DNA from: Podospora comata
Lineage: Eukaryota > Ascomycota > Sordariomycetes > Sordariales > Podosporaceae
Direction: 5' to 3'
Assembly (NCBI GenBank): GCA_017354895.1
Contig: CP071495.1
Span: forward strand, 3,765,001 to 3,829,000
Length of the DNA stretch: 64,000 nt
Shown here: one piece after another, positions 1 through 12,030 of the stretch
Layout: each line of letters opens with the position of its first letter
Numbering within the stretch: the first letter of the stretch is position 1
Translations under genes and position numbers: made by a program
The notes under the pieces: generated by a model
The model's input: the letters and a program-made list of their open reading frames with translations, nothing else
What the model was told of the DNA's origin: nothing
Databases searched by the model: none

Positions 1-3000
1 CCAGCTCGGGAAAACATACCAGACAATATGCATCTCGCCCAGCACGCACCCGGCATTCTGGGTGGCCTCCGCCGCGATGCCATGCAGCTCGACACCCAGA
101 CCCTTCCTCTAGACTCTGTTACCAGGACGCTACCAGTACCCGAATCAGAGTCTGCTCTCGACGCCCTTCTTCTCGCCTGGGGTGCTCTCCTCCAAAGACA
201 ACGAGGCGATGACGACAGAGTAGAACAGTTCTCCTGGGGCCACAAGTCGCAAAGCTCACCATCAGAGATCTCCACCCGCTTTTCCCTCAAAGCCCTCGGT
301 CTCGAATTGACCAGGTCACGATCAGAGTCTGTATCAACCTTCCTGCAGGCCGTCAAGACTTCAACCGAGAACATCGCCCGCCCAGGGCTCCTCTACCTCT
401 TCTTCAATGACGAGAAAGAGACCTCCTTTCCCCAAAAAGAGACGGCTGGACCATCTGTATGTACTCCACCGTTGACCCCCCCGCCCCTGAAACACGACTG
501 ACTGACAATCCCCAGCAATTCGACTTCCAACTCCGTGTCTCCAAGCATGCTTCTGCCCTCACCCTCGAGGGCGTTTACCCTACCACCGAAAAGCCCGACT
601 CCCTCAACTCCCGGCAGGCCGGAGACAGACTCGAAACCCTAATTCAACTTGTCAATATCATCACCACTCAGCCCGAAGCCCCCATCTCGGCCCTCCTCGA
701 GCCCCTCGGCCGTGACCTCGACCAAATATGGGCCTGGAACGCCGAAATGCCCCCTCTGATCGACCGGACGATGCAAGACATTATCTCTGAGCAGGCCGCC
801 GCTCGCCCGGACAAGATTGCGCTTTCCTCGTGGGATGGCCAATGGACCTACGCCGAGCTCGAGCTCATGTCTACCCGCCTGGCGCATCACCTCGTTTCTC
901 AGGGCATCACAGTTGGTGTTAATGTACCGCTATGCTTCGAAAAGTGCCGGTGGACCATCGTCGCTTTGTTGGCCATCATGAAGGCTGGTGGCGCATTTGC
1001 CTTGACGGACCCAACATCTCAGCCAGAGGGCAGACTGCGCGCCATGGTGGAGCAAACCGGCGGCAAGCTGGTCGTTGCCTCCGCCGCTCAGACTGAGCTG
1101 GCGAAGCGTCTTGTTCCTGAAGATGGCAGCCAGGTGGTAACGGTGAACGAGGAGCTGTTCCAGTCTTTCTCCACCATCGAGGGCGAGCTCCCCCCATTGC
1201 CCACTATCCCGACTGTCACCTCTCCTCTCTACATCCAGTTCACCTCTGGCAGCACAGGCAAGCCCAAGGGTGTCGTTGTTTCTCACGCCAACTTCACCAG
1301 CGGTGCCATTCCCCGTGCTGAGGCGGTGGGGTACAAGTCTTCTACCAAGTGCTTCGAGTTTGCCAGTTATGCCTTCGATGTCAGCATCGATTGCATGCTC
1401 TGCACTCTGTCAGTCGGTGGTACCATCTGCATCCCCTCTGATGCCGACCGCATGAATGACCTTGGCGGTGCCATCAGGGCCAGTGGCGCCAACATGGCGC
1501 ACATGACACCCAGTGTTGCGCGTGTGCTCGATCCCGCCGTGATTGCTGAGCTTGACGTCTTAGGATTGGGCGGTGAAGCCATCTCGGCTTCTGATGCGGC
1601 TGCGTGGAGCAAGGGCAAGACCAGCGTCATTATCGCGTATGGCCCCTCCGAATGCACTGTCGGCTGCACTGTCAACAACACCTTTGCCAAGAACAAGGAC
1701 GAGCGCAAGGTGTTTACGACCGGAAACATTGGCCGTGGTGTCGGCGGTGTAGGCTGGATTGTCGACCCCGAGGACCACGACCGTCTGGTTCCTGTCGGAT
1801 CAGTCGGCGAGCTGCTGGTGGAAGGCCCCGTCGTCGGTCTTGGTTACTTGGGTGAGGCCGAGAAGACGGCTGAGGTGTTTATTGAGGACCCTGTATGGTT
1901 GGTTGCCGGACACAAAGAGATCCCTGGCAGAACCGGCCGGCTCTACAAGACTGGTGATCTTGTTCGGTACGATGCTGATGGGTCTGGTGACTTTGTCTTC
2001 ATCGGCCGCAAGGATGCTCAAGTCAAGCTCCGTGGACAGCGTGTTGAGTTGGTCGAGATTGAGCACCATCTCCGGCACCACCTCCCAAGCCGTGTCAAGA
2101 TCGCTGCTGAGGTCATCAAGCCTGCGGGTGCCGAGCCTACTTTGGTGGCCTTTTTGGCCGAACCTCGCAGCAAGAGCGGTACAACCGAGGAATGTGACGA
2201 AGCGGAGGCCACCTTCTCTGATGAACTGACCAAGGCCCTGACCGGTATCGAGGAAGCGCTTGGTGTCGATCTTCCCCGGTACATGGTCCCCGCGGCATTC
2301 ATCCCTCTCCGCGACATGCCAGTGCTGCCTTCTGCCAAGATCGATCGCAAGAAGCTTCGTGCGCTTGGTGGCGCCATGACGCGCGAGCAGATCACTGGCA
2401 GCGCCCGCAAGAACAAGAGCAGCGAAGGTGGTGCCCCTTCGACCGAGATGGAGCGGATACTGGCTGCTGTGTGGAAGTCGTTGCTTGGGGACCATACCGA
2501 CATCACTCTTAGCGACAGCTTCTTTGCTCTCGGCGGAGACTCTCTCAGGGCCATGAGACTCGTTCCCGCTGCTCGCGCTGAAGGCATTGTTCTGTCGGTT
2601 GCCGATGTCTTCCGGTACCCTGTCCTCCGGGATATGGCTGTGGTTGCTAAGAAGGCAGAGGCTGGAAGCGGTGGTGCTGCTGCTGACGTCCCACCCTTCT
2701 CCCTGATCGACAAGGCCTGGTCTGCTGAGGCGGCAAAGACCGAGGTCAGCCAGCTTTGCGAGGTTGACAAGGCCGATATCGAGGATGTCTATCCCTGCAC
2801 ACCGCTCCAAGAGGCCTTGATGGCGCTCTCTGCCAAGGTCAAGGAGGCCTATGTAGCCCAGCGTGTGCTCAAGATGAACAATGCCAAAGACGCCAAGAAG
2901 TTGCAGAATGCCTTCGAGGCCATCGCCGCCGACTCCGCCATCCTCCGCACTCGTATCGTTCAGGTGTCCGACTACGGTCTCATGCAAGTCTTGATCAGGG

Positions 3001-6000
3001 AGCCTATCCAGTGGCGCACTGCGTCATCGTTGGCCAGGTATCTCGAAGACGACCGTGACGAGGAGATGGGTCTCGGCAAGAAGCTTGTTCGCTACGCCAT
3101 GATCCGCGAGGGCGACGTCTATCACTTTGTACTGACCATGCACCACGCTCTCTACGACGGATGGTCGATGCCCCTGGTAGTTGACCGTGTCAACCAGGCC
3201 TACCAGGGTGTTGCTCCGAGAAAGCCAGCGGCCCAGTTCAAGCACTTCATCGACTACCTCAACAACAGGCTTGATCGTGCAGGATGCGACACTTACTGGC
3301 GTGAGCAGCTCGACGGTGCGACGGGTGTTCAGTTCCCCCGTCTTCCCTTTGAGGGCTACCAGACCCAGGCCGACTCCCTCCTCGAAGTTGATATCAAGCT
3401 TGATGGCCGGAAGCTCCCATCGGTGCCCGGTGCCACCATCACTCTTGCCAGCGTGGTTCGCGCGGCGTGGGCTCTGGTGGCCTCCCAGTACTGCAGCGGC
3501 AACAACGACATTGTTTTCGGCGAGACACTGACTGGTCGCAATGCCCCCATCGTAGGCGTCGAAGAGATCGAGGGTCCCATGATCACCACCGTTCCCGTGC
3601 GGGTCACCATCAACCGTGAGTCGTCCGTCGAGCAGTATCTTCAGACCATTGCCGAGCAGATTGTCGGTCAGATCCCATACGAACATGCCGGTCTTCAGCA
3701 CATCCGCAAGTTGAGCGATGACGCCCTCCAGGCTTGCGAGCTGCGTACTGGTTTCGTGCTGCACCCCGCAGCTGGCGAGGTCGAGGCTGACGACAAGACA
3801 CCGGCCAACGGGTTGGTGCCGGCGGGCGATGGCGAGGCGGCCCAGGAAGCGCTCAAGTTCAACACGTATGCCCTCATGTTGGTGTGCTCCCTTTCTTCCG
3901 ATGGCTTCTTCGTGATGGCCAGTTTCGACTCCAAGACGGTCAGCAAGGACACGATGGAGCGAGTGTTGGAGCAGCTCCGGACAGTGGTGCACCAGCTCTG
4001 CGAGGGCGATGCGAAGGAGGTCAAGGTCGGTGACTTGCAGTGTCTGACGGATGCTGACAGCAAAGAAGTTGAGGATATGAGCAAGAAGTTCAAGTTGGAG
4101 GGTGCTGACTTGGATGCGCTTGGGTTGGATCGGGCTGACATTGCCGGTGCCTGGATTGCCGATGCAGCTGACCACACGCGCCCCTCCCCGCGTGGCGCTG
4201 TGGGTGAGCTGTTAGTGGAGACCACCAAGACCCTCAGCGCCCCTGCAGTCGCTGTGCAGACACCACCGCCGCTGTGGCTGAAGAGCACCACTGTCAACGG
4301 CGGCCAGATCTACAGGACCGGACGACTTGCCAGCTTCGAGTTCAGCGTCGACACTCCTGTTCTTCGCGTGCTCCCCAAGTCGGCCCAGATCAAGCCCGAT
4401 TTCACTGTCCCCAAGAAGAAGGCTGCTTCGTCTGGCCCTGCCATCTCTGCTTCCTCTGCCAAGCAAAAGCTGCTCCGGGGCATCTGGAGTCGTCTTCTCA
4501 AGGTCGATGAGGATAAGATCTTCCTTGGTGACAGCTTCTTCAACCGTGGTGGTGACTCGATTGTCGCCATGAAGCTCGTCTCCGAGGCCCGTCAGCAGGG
4601 AATGCAGCTCAGCGTCGCGCAGGTCTTTGCCAACCGGACTCTGTATGACATGGCCAATGTCATGCAGCCATCGCCCACTGTCATCACCAACGTTCAAAGG
4701 GGCCAGGGCAGCAGCTCTCCCGCGAGCCCATCCAGTCCCTCCAAGGCCGACTACCAGCCCTTCTCTCTCCTCTTGACCTCCTTCATGCGTCGTATGCAGA
4801 GATCGCTGGCCGACAAGTCATGGAAGATCCTCGATGTTCTCCCCACCAGACCTCTCCAGGAGATTGCCGTCAGGGGTACCGTTGAGCTTCCTCGCTTCTC
4901 CATCCGCTATGAGCTCATGCACTTTGAGGGCATGGTCAACAAGAAGCAGCTCTTCCGTGCCTGCCAAGAGCTTGTCGCCATCAACGAAGTCCTTCGCACC
5001 GTCTATGTCCGCCTTGATGATGTCTGCTACAGCGTGGTGATTGAGAACCCCTTCATCGTCGACATTGTCGAATATGAGATTGACGGTGACGATGTCGAGG
5101 AGTTTGCCGGCAAGGTCAGCAGACTGGATGCCCAAACCAAGATGCCTTATGGTTCTTCCTTCGTCAAGTGGTTCTTTGTCACCAACGGCACCAAGAGCAC
5201 CCTTGTCTTCCGTCTGTCCCACGCCCAGTACGATGAGATTTGCCTTCCCATCTTCCTCAATCAGCTCCAGCAGCTGTACCAGGACCCCAAGTCGGTCTCT
5301 CCATCGTACCCCTTCTCCACCTTTGTCGACCACACCATCCAAGAGGGCATTCCCGCTGCCATCCCCTACTGGCGCGACCTCCTTGCCGGTTCCGAGGGTG
5401 TTTCTCTCTTGAGACCCGACACCCCCATCACCGACCGCCGCCACTTTGCCATCCACAAGCCCGTCAACATCGCCGCCCGCAGCCGCGACGTGACCGTAGC
5501 TACCCTTCCCTCCGCAGCCTGGGCTTTGACCTTTGCCCGTCTGCTCAAGGTCAAGGACGTGGTATTCGGCGAAGTCGCCTCCGGTCGCAGCGTCGACATA
5601 CCCGGCATCCCCGACGCCAACGCCATCGCTGGCCCCTGCTGGCAGTACGTCCCCACCCGCGTCAAGTTCGACGGCGACGTCCCCATCCGCACCGGCTACG
5701 ACCTGCTCGAGGCCCTCCAAACCCAGCACATGATGACTTCTTCGCACGACTGCATGGGTCTGGAGGAGATTGTCCGGAACTGCACAGACTGGGATCCTGA
5801 GGAGGTGACCTGGTTCGACACGGTCGTTCACCAGGATGTGGCCCACGTCGAGACCTTGTCATTTTTGGACCGCAAGGCCAAGTTTGAGACGCTGTATGCG
5901 TACGAGGAGCCGTTGAGGGAGTGGAAGATTCAGGCTTTCCATGATGGGGATACCTTGACCATTGAGGTTATCACTTTTGAGTCGTGGAAGGAGGAGGCGG

Positions 6001-6077
6001 TGAAGTTGTTGGATGATGTTTGTGCTTCGTTGGAGCAGTTGGTGAACAGGCCTGGGGAGGAGTTGAACATTGCATAG
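1..6077 (+). CDS. Nonribosomal peptide synthetase, 5' truncated by window edge
   Basis: Multimodular peptide synthetase; the reading frame is open from base 1, so the start lies upstream. Exon 1-456, intron 457-515 (GTATGT...CCCCAG, phase 0), exon 516-6077; about 2,005 residues are visible. Order: end of a condensation domain (1-700); complete adenylation domain (about 760-2180, core motif FTSGSTGKPKG near 1239, AYGPSE, YKTGDL); carrier domain with LGGDSL near 2530; condensation domain with the active HHxxxDG motif (HHALYDG, 3141-3161); a very short adenylation remnant (about 4080-4420) keeping only GELLVE- and YRTGRL-like pieces; second carrier domain with RGGDS near 4545; terminal condensation-like domain with SHAQYDE (5218-5238) in place of HHxxxDG. 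In fungi SHxxxD-type terminal domains release peptides by cyclisation, so a cyclic product is an inference. An eye alignment of the adenylation pocket gives roughly D-V-D-H-G-G-A-V-G; the substrate is not predicted. The ATG at 459 lies inside the intron and is not a start. Confidence 0.93.
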
Positions 6078-6437
6078 GCGTTTTTTCTTTCTTTTTTTCT
6101 TTTCTTTTTCTTTGGCCATGCTTGGGTTACAGGGATTTCTCGCTGTTGGCGGTATAGTCAATTAGTTTGTATATTGTCTTTTTCTTGTACATTATTTCTG
6201 CATAGTTGTGATGGGCTGGTACATATCTTGTATAGGATTATTTGGAATATGAAATAGTAGTTGTCAAAACTCTACCTCTAGTCTTTGCATTCTCCTCATT
6301 TCCCTTGCTTGAATCACTAATGTCGTCTTTCAGGCTGCGTGCCTACCTTGAGCACGTAGCCCGCTGTGGGCGATAACTGAATACAGGAGTAAAATGTATG
6401 ATCACTGTTAGCTTACACCTCTTTGAATATTAAGGGG
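6078..6437. other. 3' flank of the NRPS gene
   Basis: AT-rich 3' flank with a pyrimidine-rich run directly after the NRPS stop. I see no open frame with coding character, and no RNA gene. Confidence 0.5.
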
Positions 6438-6612
6438 CCTTCTGACCATCCCTCTAGGCCTACTAACTATCTTATAAAACCCATGAACTATCACTTTAAG
6501 GGCCTTTAACTATCTATTGAGGGCTTTGAACAATCTCTTAAGGCCTATTAACTATCCTTCCGGACCTATTTACTATCTTGCAACGCCTATGAACTATCTT
6601 TTGAAGCCTGTA
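6438..6612. repeat. Degenerate 21-bp tandem repeat, about 8 units
   Basis: Successive units of 20-23 bp share the pattern CCTATTAACTATCTTTTAAGG. Clear unit starts are at 6438, 6459 and 6481, and the array fades at the CCTGTAAAG unit near 6606. The ACTATC core is the most conserved part. The array sits between the convergent 3' ends of the NRPS and the kelch gene. No function is known to me; a minisatellite is the simplest reading. Confidence 0.75.
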
Positions 6613-6677
6613 AAGACCTCGTTAAAAGGGTTCAAGTTTATTCGAGAAGCATGGTTCTACATACCATCATGTACCAC

Positions 6678-7880
6678 CTAACCAGCTTTGCAGTCACCCC
6701 ACGAAGATTTGGCCCTATTCTGGGTGTTTTTGCAACGCCATATCCTGCGTGGTACTTACCACAGTTGTTTCTTCAAGGGGGCTGGGTAAGACAGTCTCAA
6801 AGATGTTTGCGGTGTTTGAAATTTCGTCGTGTCGAGCACGTAGCCCAAGGCGAGCTCTTCCCGGTTAGCATGCTTCCTCGAACTCGGCTCTCCCCCCATT
6901 ACAACTATGTGCTTCCCGATGATAACCATGGAGTGCCCGCTGCGGGGCGAAGGAAGGCCTTCCATATTTTGGAGCGAGTCACGCCAGCGACGCTCCGCCA
7001 TGTCACAGATCCAAAAGTCCTTGAGATCCTCGCCCATCTCTGATCGTCCACCAAACACACACATCTTGTTTCCCCCCACAGCTGCCGCGTGACCCTCGCG
7101 CCTGGTCGGCTTTCTCCAGTACCTGGTATCAGTGGGTATGTGTTCCCATCTGTTGGTTACAGGCTCGTAGCTCCACATATCGTTGTACCAGGTGTAGCCG
7201 TCGGTGCCACCGAAGCTAGGTCGCGTGGAGCCTTGATTAGGATTGCGATTTTTGGGTCGGGGGATGGAAAGCTACGCACATATGCATCTTAGTATTCCAC
7301 ACCACAGTGCTGTGGTTGGTTCTCGGCGGTGGTGCTGACCTTTCGTCATCTGAGGGTTTCGGCTGTACCCACTGGAGGAGTTCAAGGTCAAAGAGAGCTG
7401 TTTCGTTCCGGGAATAGCCCTCAATCTGCCCGCCAAAGATGACCAGGAACGACCCAACCAGAGTTAAGCTATGTCCATAGCGCCCAGGCGGCGGGGAAAC
7501 ACCAAAAAACGCGCTGGAGACGGGAGCTACGCACCGGTGGCATGTTTCTGTTTCCCTTGGTTAGTAGCCCTGACGTGAATGAGTACACACACAGGGATGA
7601 GAGTCGCTCGCCTCGGTTCATCATGTACAGGTGGTTCAGAGTGTCCGTTTCTTCGATCTTGGCATTACCTCCCCACAGACACAGAGCACAGGAGTGCTCT
7701 ACACGGGCATTGGGTTTGCGGGCCGACGCAGCGATGGGGATGCAGCGAAGCTCTGAAGACGCTTGGAGTTCGATGTACCACAGGTCAGCGAGAACCCGGC
7801 GTTCATATAGCATCAAACCACCCATGAGGTATGCGTGGCCTACAGACCCAGTTAAGTCCGACCAGTGAAATGTAAACCGC
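6678..7880 (-). CDS. Kelch-repeat protein related to the Tea1/Kel1 polarity family, partial or shortened
   Basis: Kelch beta-propeller coding sequence on the minus strand. The first recognisable exon (about 7880-7610) holds GHAYLMGG and WGGNAKIEETDTLN. The second (about 7510-7280) has GRYGHSL and FGGQIEGYSRNE and ends at GTGCGT (7279). The intron 7216-7279 is phase-consistent and rebuilds the blade HIFGGTDGYTWYNDMWSYEP. The exon 7215-6756 contains REGHAAAVGG, FGGRSE, PRSGHSM and VVMGGEPS. A GTAAGT donor at the frame end could join a short last exon stopping at 6678. The order and wording of the blades match the N-terminal propeller of the Tea1/Kel1 cell-end markers. Those proteins carry long coiled coils after the propeller, absent here. 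No start codon can be fixed: the frame meets a TAG or an acceptor near 7880. It is either a shortened paralogue or a decaying copy. Confidence 0.6.
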
Positions 7881-9024
7881 TAAGAGGAGAGCCCCAAGAG
7901 CCTATGCCCGGGGCTGGTGAGCTTGGAAGCGCCTAAACCAGCGCCACCTTTCCACGTGCCAGGCAGGTTTATCACACAGATTAAGACTTTCTTTTCCGGA
8001 AAACCTGTTTCTCGTCACGCGTAGCTTTTGAGTCTATCACACATTGATGGCGTGGAAGCCAGAAAATTATCCCAAAGTCTGATCATGTCTTCGACGAGTA
8101 CAAAGCGTGCTGTCAATCTTCTTCCAATCCTTTCCTCACCAGTCCACCATCATCTACATCTAAGAATAAGCTTATATTTCCTGCACCCTATCCTACCAAC
8201 CGACTAAAACTATAACGCTATGATTAAGAAACCGTGACCGGCCGAATCCGATTTGGAGGGCCCCAGGTCGTTTGAGTGGCGGATGCTTCATTTTATCGAA
8301 GCATTCGGTCTTTTCACAGATCCAGAGAAGTGACTTAGTTACAGGTGCTGACCTTTCTGTCCTGTCCTAGACCTCCTCTCGACCCTTCCACAACGCCTTG
8401 CGAGCCAGGAAAAGACATGTCAGATATCATCGCCCGAATCATCGTGCGTGACGAGCAGGTTGATCCGAGACTATCAATACGTACCTACCAGTTTAAGACA
8501 CCGAAATGGTCGCTATGGCAAAGGCTTCGCGGGACCGCCATTTGTGAATGCAGGAGCTTCTGGTATTGGAATTTCCTGCCAAGACTGGATGACCTGCGGA
8601 TATCGCTACAAGAGCTCAACTTCAGCCTTTTTTGTTAGACTTTTTTCGCGTCTGCAAAGTGGACACAGGGAGCCTGAGGCTCGTGACCCTACTGTACAGA
8701 AGCCTATCATTATAGAAATGACTTTGATACTCTGGGTGGTGTTAAGGGTTAGCCTTGTGGGTCAAATGGTGGTTTTGGGTTTGACACAGATGGATGTGTG
8801 AAACTTAATACTGCGCTGAACTCTACCTTAACCGTTTGTTAAATTATTACCTTCACCGTTCGTTTTTATTTCCTGATTCGTTTTTCTCTTGTCCGTCAAC
8901 CATCATCATCATCCTACCATTCGTCGGCGACAGCCAGTAGCCACTCCCTTGCGTGCAGACGATATATCTGAAGTCAGCGTCCTGACCAATCACCGCTCAC
9001 TAACGCCAGTCGGTCGTCTACAAA
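7881..9024. other. Gene-free interval
   Basis: Short open frames only, without family resemblance or good splice structure. It probably contains the promoter of the gene starting at 9025 and any lost 5' part of the kelch gene. Confidence 0.45.
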
Positions 9025-10111
9025 ATGACTATCTTGGACAAGTTCTCGCATCGGGTACAGACATCGTCGTTGAATATCCTCCAAAGACTTCCTAGGCCCT
9101 GCAATGTCTTCTCCGAGCATCTGGTAAAGGAGGCACAGCCAGAAGCGGTTGCTCAAATACCAGAGGGCGAAGAGAAGGAATGCCTTGCACACGAGCTGGA
9201 GGATAGTGAAGAGGAATGGGTACGCAGGTGCCAGGTAAGACTTCATGTAACGCCATGCGTTGATTGTGGTATCATTATCGGAATATAACAGGCCTACCTA
9301 CAGGCAATCCACCGGGATGGCGGAGCGTGTAATATAGAGGCAGTTACCTGCAACTTCCACTGTCAGCACCACGAAGAACTCAGACAAGCACTCCAGCGAC
9401 AGATCAACGAAGGCAAGGAGAGGGTCGAAGGGTGCTATCAGAGACTGCCCTTTGAAGAGTTGGAGGGCGAGCACTTCCCGGGTGGAAGCGGAGAAGCCTT
9501 GGAGGCTCTCAACTTCCACAACTCCGTCATCGCCCGCCGCTACCTGGTCACGATGATATTTTACCCCAACCCTTATCCTACGTGGTGTGAACCCGAGGAT
9601 GGCCACTTTCAATACATCCGCTCTCTGCAGTGGCGTCGGGACGCACTGGTTGATTTCGTGCGGGAGCGGAGGGAGAAAGAGGGCTTCGACCTTTCTGCCT
9701 ACAAGTCCGTGGAAAGATGGGTTTCTGATTTGGCTGAAGAGCATCATCTCTTTGACCAGCCTGAACGGTAAGTGGATGACTGCACCCAAGTTCTCGTGCC
9801 CGTCCAATGTTAAACCAATCTAACGACCGTGGTTTTCTAGGGACTTGCCAAGAGAAAGAATGGAATATGGCTGCGATTCGAAGGGTGTTCTCGCCAAGAT
9901 TGTGGAAAGGACCCACGAGCATGATCCCCGCCAGGAGAAACCACAAAAGCCGAAACCATACGTGCGGACAGAAGAGGAGTGGAATGAGTGGATTGAAAAG
10001 ACGAATAGGGAATATTGTCTTGATACTAGCCGTGACGAGGAGGAGGCTGCTAGACAACGTGAATGGGCCGAAGAATCGGTCGATTTTGTGCTAGATGAAA
10101 CTCCCTGGTAG
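9025..10111 (+). CDS. Three-exon hypothetical protein, charged, about 318 residues
   Basis: I do not recognise the family. The model is exon 9025-9234, intron 9235-9291 (GTAAGA...AACAG, phase 0), exon 9292-9767, intron 9768-9840 (GTAAGT, branch-like CTAAC, TTCTAG), exon 9841-10111 ending in TAG. All junctions keep the frame, which supports a real gene although no single open frame is long. The start context is ACAAAATGA. The protein is rich in Glu, Arg, Lys and Trp and has no signal peptide or membrane segment. The first exon carries an acidic stretch (LEDSEEEW), the middle exon has scattered Cys/His residues (TCNFHCQHH), and the C-terminus is strongly helical and charged (RTEEEWNEWIEK). It is probably an intracellular fungal-lineage protein. 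Confidence 0.65.
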
Positions 10112-10869
10112 AGGCCCGATGGCTTTTGGAGTGCTGAACACACACCTTGGATAACATGTTGAATGCATTCTTTGCGTTTACTCTTTCTGGCATATTATAC
10201 ATTACAACCTCACTTTGCTGTTTTGCTACGATTGAGCTCTGGCTTAGGGGCTTTGGCCCTTTTTTTTTTTTTTTCCATGACAGGGTGTATTTGGAGGATT
10301 CCAAGTTGTTCAAGGTTTGACAGCATTTTTTAACGTTTTTGTTTCAACCTATTGGGTGAAGATTTTCTCGAGTTACCAATAAACATCCTGAAAATCTTCA
10401 TGTGACTCACAAGTCATCCGTCTATGTCCCGTCACATTGACCGATTGAAATTTTACTCTGTCGCATCAAGCTCAGGATCCCAACATCATTATGGTTGCAA
10501 CTATAGACTTTCCACCTCATCTATATCCAGTAAACTCTACGATTAATAACGACACAATACGAAGCCATGTGGCCTCAGAATCCCGCGGGTATTGCACTAG
10601 GCAAACCTTCACTTGGCTTTCCGGTGGCTTCGCAATCTGGTTGGGCGTGCATGAGAGCTACCAGACACATTTAAGTTAGGAGAGCATGACGGACCCAGAC
10701 ACCTCGCTGCCTGTCGAGCAACTAAGACATGGAGAAGGCCCACTGTTGATCACCCAGACTATCAGTTCGAGGGAAATCCAATGCTGATTCTGGAAGACAT
10801 ACTGCCAAAAATTGAGGAATATTTCTCTTCCCATTTTTACATTCACTCACCCCTATCTTCTAATGGCCT
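10112..10869. other. Intergenic, no gene seen
   Basis: Contains a T15-18 run near 10260 and several short open frames with no coding character. Confidence 0.45.
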
Positions 10870-12030
10870 TAGGCGCATAAGCGCTAACAGAAAATAAAAC
10901 TTGAAAATAAAAACGGGGTGGCAAAAATAAATTTCGGGATTCTAGTGCCAATAAAGCATACATGGAGAATGCATTCCCAAAATGCATGATAGTTAACTGC
11001 CCAATTCTACTCTATTGATTCGATAGGTACTAACTTTGCTAGCCCGTCTTTATGATCGTGCTATGCTACCTTAAATCACGCCTTTATTGAAGATTCGGCT
11101 GGGTTTATTGATCCCTGCGGCACAGCGGAACCCCTTAGCTTAGCCTCACCGCGTATTGGATAGATATAAAGTTGTTTACTTCCTCGAGCCCAGCCATAGA
11201 TCCCAGATCCTCGAACCTTTACCTCTTTAGACTCATTAACTTCTTATACGTTTGATAAGACGGCGATATTTGCTGCGCAGTAATAAAGAGCCCACACCCA
11301 AAAAGGTTATTAGGGGAACATTAGTAAGATCTTGTACGGATCATTATATCCCTACGGCAGTAAAATACCTTAATTAAAGAGTACACGATCTCGGCTTGAT
11401 ACTAATCCACCAATTGTAAATCTCTATAGCAAGCTAGCCGGAGCACATAACGCTATACCTCCTTCGAACCACTACTGGGCTCAATTACCATAAGCTTATT
11501 TTACGTTATTAACTCATTTATCGTTTTAGAAGAAGCTGCACACTATAATATTACCACCTAAACGGGGAAATATATATCGTCCTTATAGCATTAAAAATGT
11601 AAGAAATTATTTGTTTTATAAATATACTTAGTCCCCCACACCCCTTCAATAGTAAACGAAAAGAAGATTTTAAGAGAAAGAAGCTGAAGGTTAAAATGTT
11701 AAAGATCTTAAAATAATGAAAATATTATAATACGTCCTAAGTAATAGCTAAGGGCCATTTTACGCCTTTATATAGTAGAAGCGCTTACACGATATTCCGC
11801 TAGTAACTATAATACATTCTAGTTATTATAAGTAATCCAGCATTAGCCTTATCCTATATTATATAAATAACATATCGGACTACTTAGCTGATTTAGACTT
11901 TCCATAGTAGCAGTAGCTATGTAGATACGCCCGATATTCGTATTAACGTAAACGTTAATATAGTCGAACGATATATAGGCAGTAGTTAAACTAATATTTA
12001 ACGTCTATATATAGGTCCCCCGTATCAATT
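10870..12030. repeat. AT-rich, RIP-like gene-free block
   Basis: The sequence turns strongly AT-rich, with abundant TA steps (TATATA, TTAATA, ATTAAC), stops in all frames and no open frame of useful length, most strongly between 11500 and 12010. In Pezizomycotina such blocks are usually transposon copies eroded by RIP. No recognisable transposon protein remains, so the original element cannot be named. Confidence 0.6.

Noticed and set aside
459-461. ATG as start of a separate 1,872-residue NRPS gene
   Set aside because: It lies inside the 457-515 intron. The upstream exon joins in phase and is open to the window edge.
1800-2987. 395-codon antisense ORF inside the NRPS
   Set aside because: It overlaps the adenylation/carrier domains whose motifs are clear on the plus strand. 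It and similar antisense frames at 3024-4175 and 4818-5846 are by-products of GC-rich codons.
6438-6612. CRISPR-like short repeat array
   Set aside because: Units are directly adjacent, degenerate and in a eukaryotic genome.
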